A stretch of 6,722 nt of DNA from Christensenella sp. UBA7868 (GTDB lineage: Bacteria; Bacillota; Clostridia; Christensenellales; UBA1242): positions 1-6,722 of the forward strand of contig DLSG01000081.1 of NCBI GenBank assembly GCA_002501285.1, in the 5' to 3' direction. The notes below the pieces were generated by a model. The model had not been told where the DNA came from, made no database searches, and worked only from the letters and a program-made list of their open reading frames with translations. Positions 6,507-6,722 of this stretch are shown here, piece by piece. Each line of letters opens with the position of its first letter. Positions within the stretch are counted from its first letter, which is position 1. The position numbers and the translations under genes are program-made.

Positions 6507-6660
6507 TTTAATAATTTAATTAATTTGTTATTTTGTTTTTTATTATTTATTAAATATTTTATTTGTTATTTTAATATGAGTTAAAATTTATAAACAAAAA
6601 ATTTAATTTAAAATTAATTTTTTCTTGATAAAAACGCTTAAAATGTGATAGTATAATAAT
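6507..6660. other. AT-rich intergenic spacer between the pseudouridine synthase gene and the next gene
   Basis: There is no coding frame of note and no G-C-containing terminator after the pseudouridine synthase gene. A 12-bp direct repeat, ATTTGTTATTTT (6523-6534 and 6561-6572), is visible but low-complexity. An all A-T inverted repeat at 6596-6623 (AAAAAATT...AATTTTTT, one bulge, 3-nt loop) ends in six Ts. It is the only candidate for a terminator. The next promoter begins 2 nt after it. Confidence 0.5.
6625..6654 (+). promoter_or_regulatory. Promoter placing transcription start at the ATG of the last gene
   Basis: TTGATA (6625-6630, 5/6 match to -35) lies 18 bp from TAGTAT (6649-6654). The latter is preceded by TG one base upstream (6646-6647), an extended -10. 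Seven bases on is 6661, the A of the ATG. A better -10 hexamer, TATAAT at 6652-6657, would be 21 bp from the -35 and would start transcription inside the gene, so I prefer TAGTAT, with caution. Confidence 0.5.
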
Positions 6661-6722
6661 ATGGAAAAACGCTCTAAAAAGTTTGTATATTTTATATCCT
6701 TTGTTATTATGTTCTTGATAGG
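6661..6722 (+). CDS. N-terminal start of a membrane or secreted protein (truncated by window end)
   Basis: Only about 20 codons are visible and the frame is open to the edge. It begins MEKRSKK, followed by a hydrophobic run (FVYFISFVIMFLI). This is the basic-then-hydrophobic layout of a signal peptide or the first transmembrane helix. There is no Shine-Dalgarno site upstream; the ATG sits at the predicted transcription start. The true start could also be an in-frame ATG further on (codon 17 is ATG). Function cannot be told from this fragment. Confidence 0.6.
   Translation, partial: MEKRSKKFVYFISFVIMFLI

Noticed and set aside
6523..6572. Two copies of ATTTGTTATTTT as a possible functional repeat
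   Set aside because: Only two low-complexity 12-bp copies in very AT-rich DNA; expected by chance and not array-like.
1..6722. CRISPR array, insertion sequence, attachment site, tRNA or rRNA
   Set aside because: No regularly spaced repeats, transposase motifs, terminal inverted repeats, tRNA cloverleaf or conserved rRNA segments were seen on reading either strand.

Overview
The window is strongly AT-rich chromosomal DNA from a low-G+C Gram-positive-type bacterium (Bacillota/Firmicutes, possibly an uncultivated gut-type Clostridia or Bacilli lineage). The evidence is the AT-rich codon use, AAGGAG-type ribosome-binding sites, compact rho-independent terminators, and a sepF-lspA-rluD gene set. 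The exact taxon cannot be read from the sequence. All complete genes are on the + strand and use the standard genetic code.

Layout. (1) Positions 2-94 hold the 3' end of a very small Cys/Gly-rich hydrophobic protein, followed by a strong terminator (104-145). (2) About 280 bp of very AT-rich DNA without a gene leads to a near-consensus sigma-A-type promoter (423-451). (3) Positions 494-3982 encode a 1162-residue secreted, membrane-anchored surface protein. It has a signal peptide, nine tandem Ig/cadherin-like beta-sandwich repeats of the bacterial DUF5011/HYR type, one C-terminal transmembrane helix and a Lys/Asp-rich cytoplasmic tail. It is monocistronic, with its own promoter and its own terminator (3997-4027). 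(4) Positions 4081-4443 encode a 120-residue protein of unknown function that looks like a winged helix plus a C-terminal membrane anchor. Its promoter lies so close to the ATG that the mRNA is probably leaderless. (5) A 205-bp non-coding stretch carries two hairpins; the U-tract of the second runs directly into the -35 box of the next promoter. (6) sepF (4649-5035), lspA (5056-5598) and an rluD/ylyB-like pseudouridine synthase gene (5601-6506) form a tight operon. (7) A short AT-rich spacer has a promoter that abuts the ATG of a truncated membrane or secreted protein gene (6661-end), a second leaderless candidate.

How the genes relate. SepF (FtsZ membrane tether), LspA (lipoprotein signal peptidase) and the RluA-family enzyme are housekeeping functions. 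Together they look like a condensed form of the Bacillus-type cluster sepF-ylmG-ylmH-divIVA-ileS-lspA-ylyB with the middle genes missing. The large Ig-repeat protein and the small membrane-anchored winged-helix protein are separate transcription units. I see no mobile element, CRISPR array, tRNA or rRNA. Nothing here proves a new system. The most interesting items are the two leaderless-type promoters, the tail-anchored winged-helix protein, the large non-sortase surface protein and the condensed division/lipoprotein operon.
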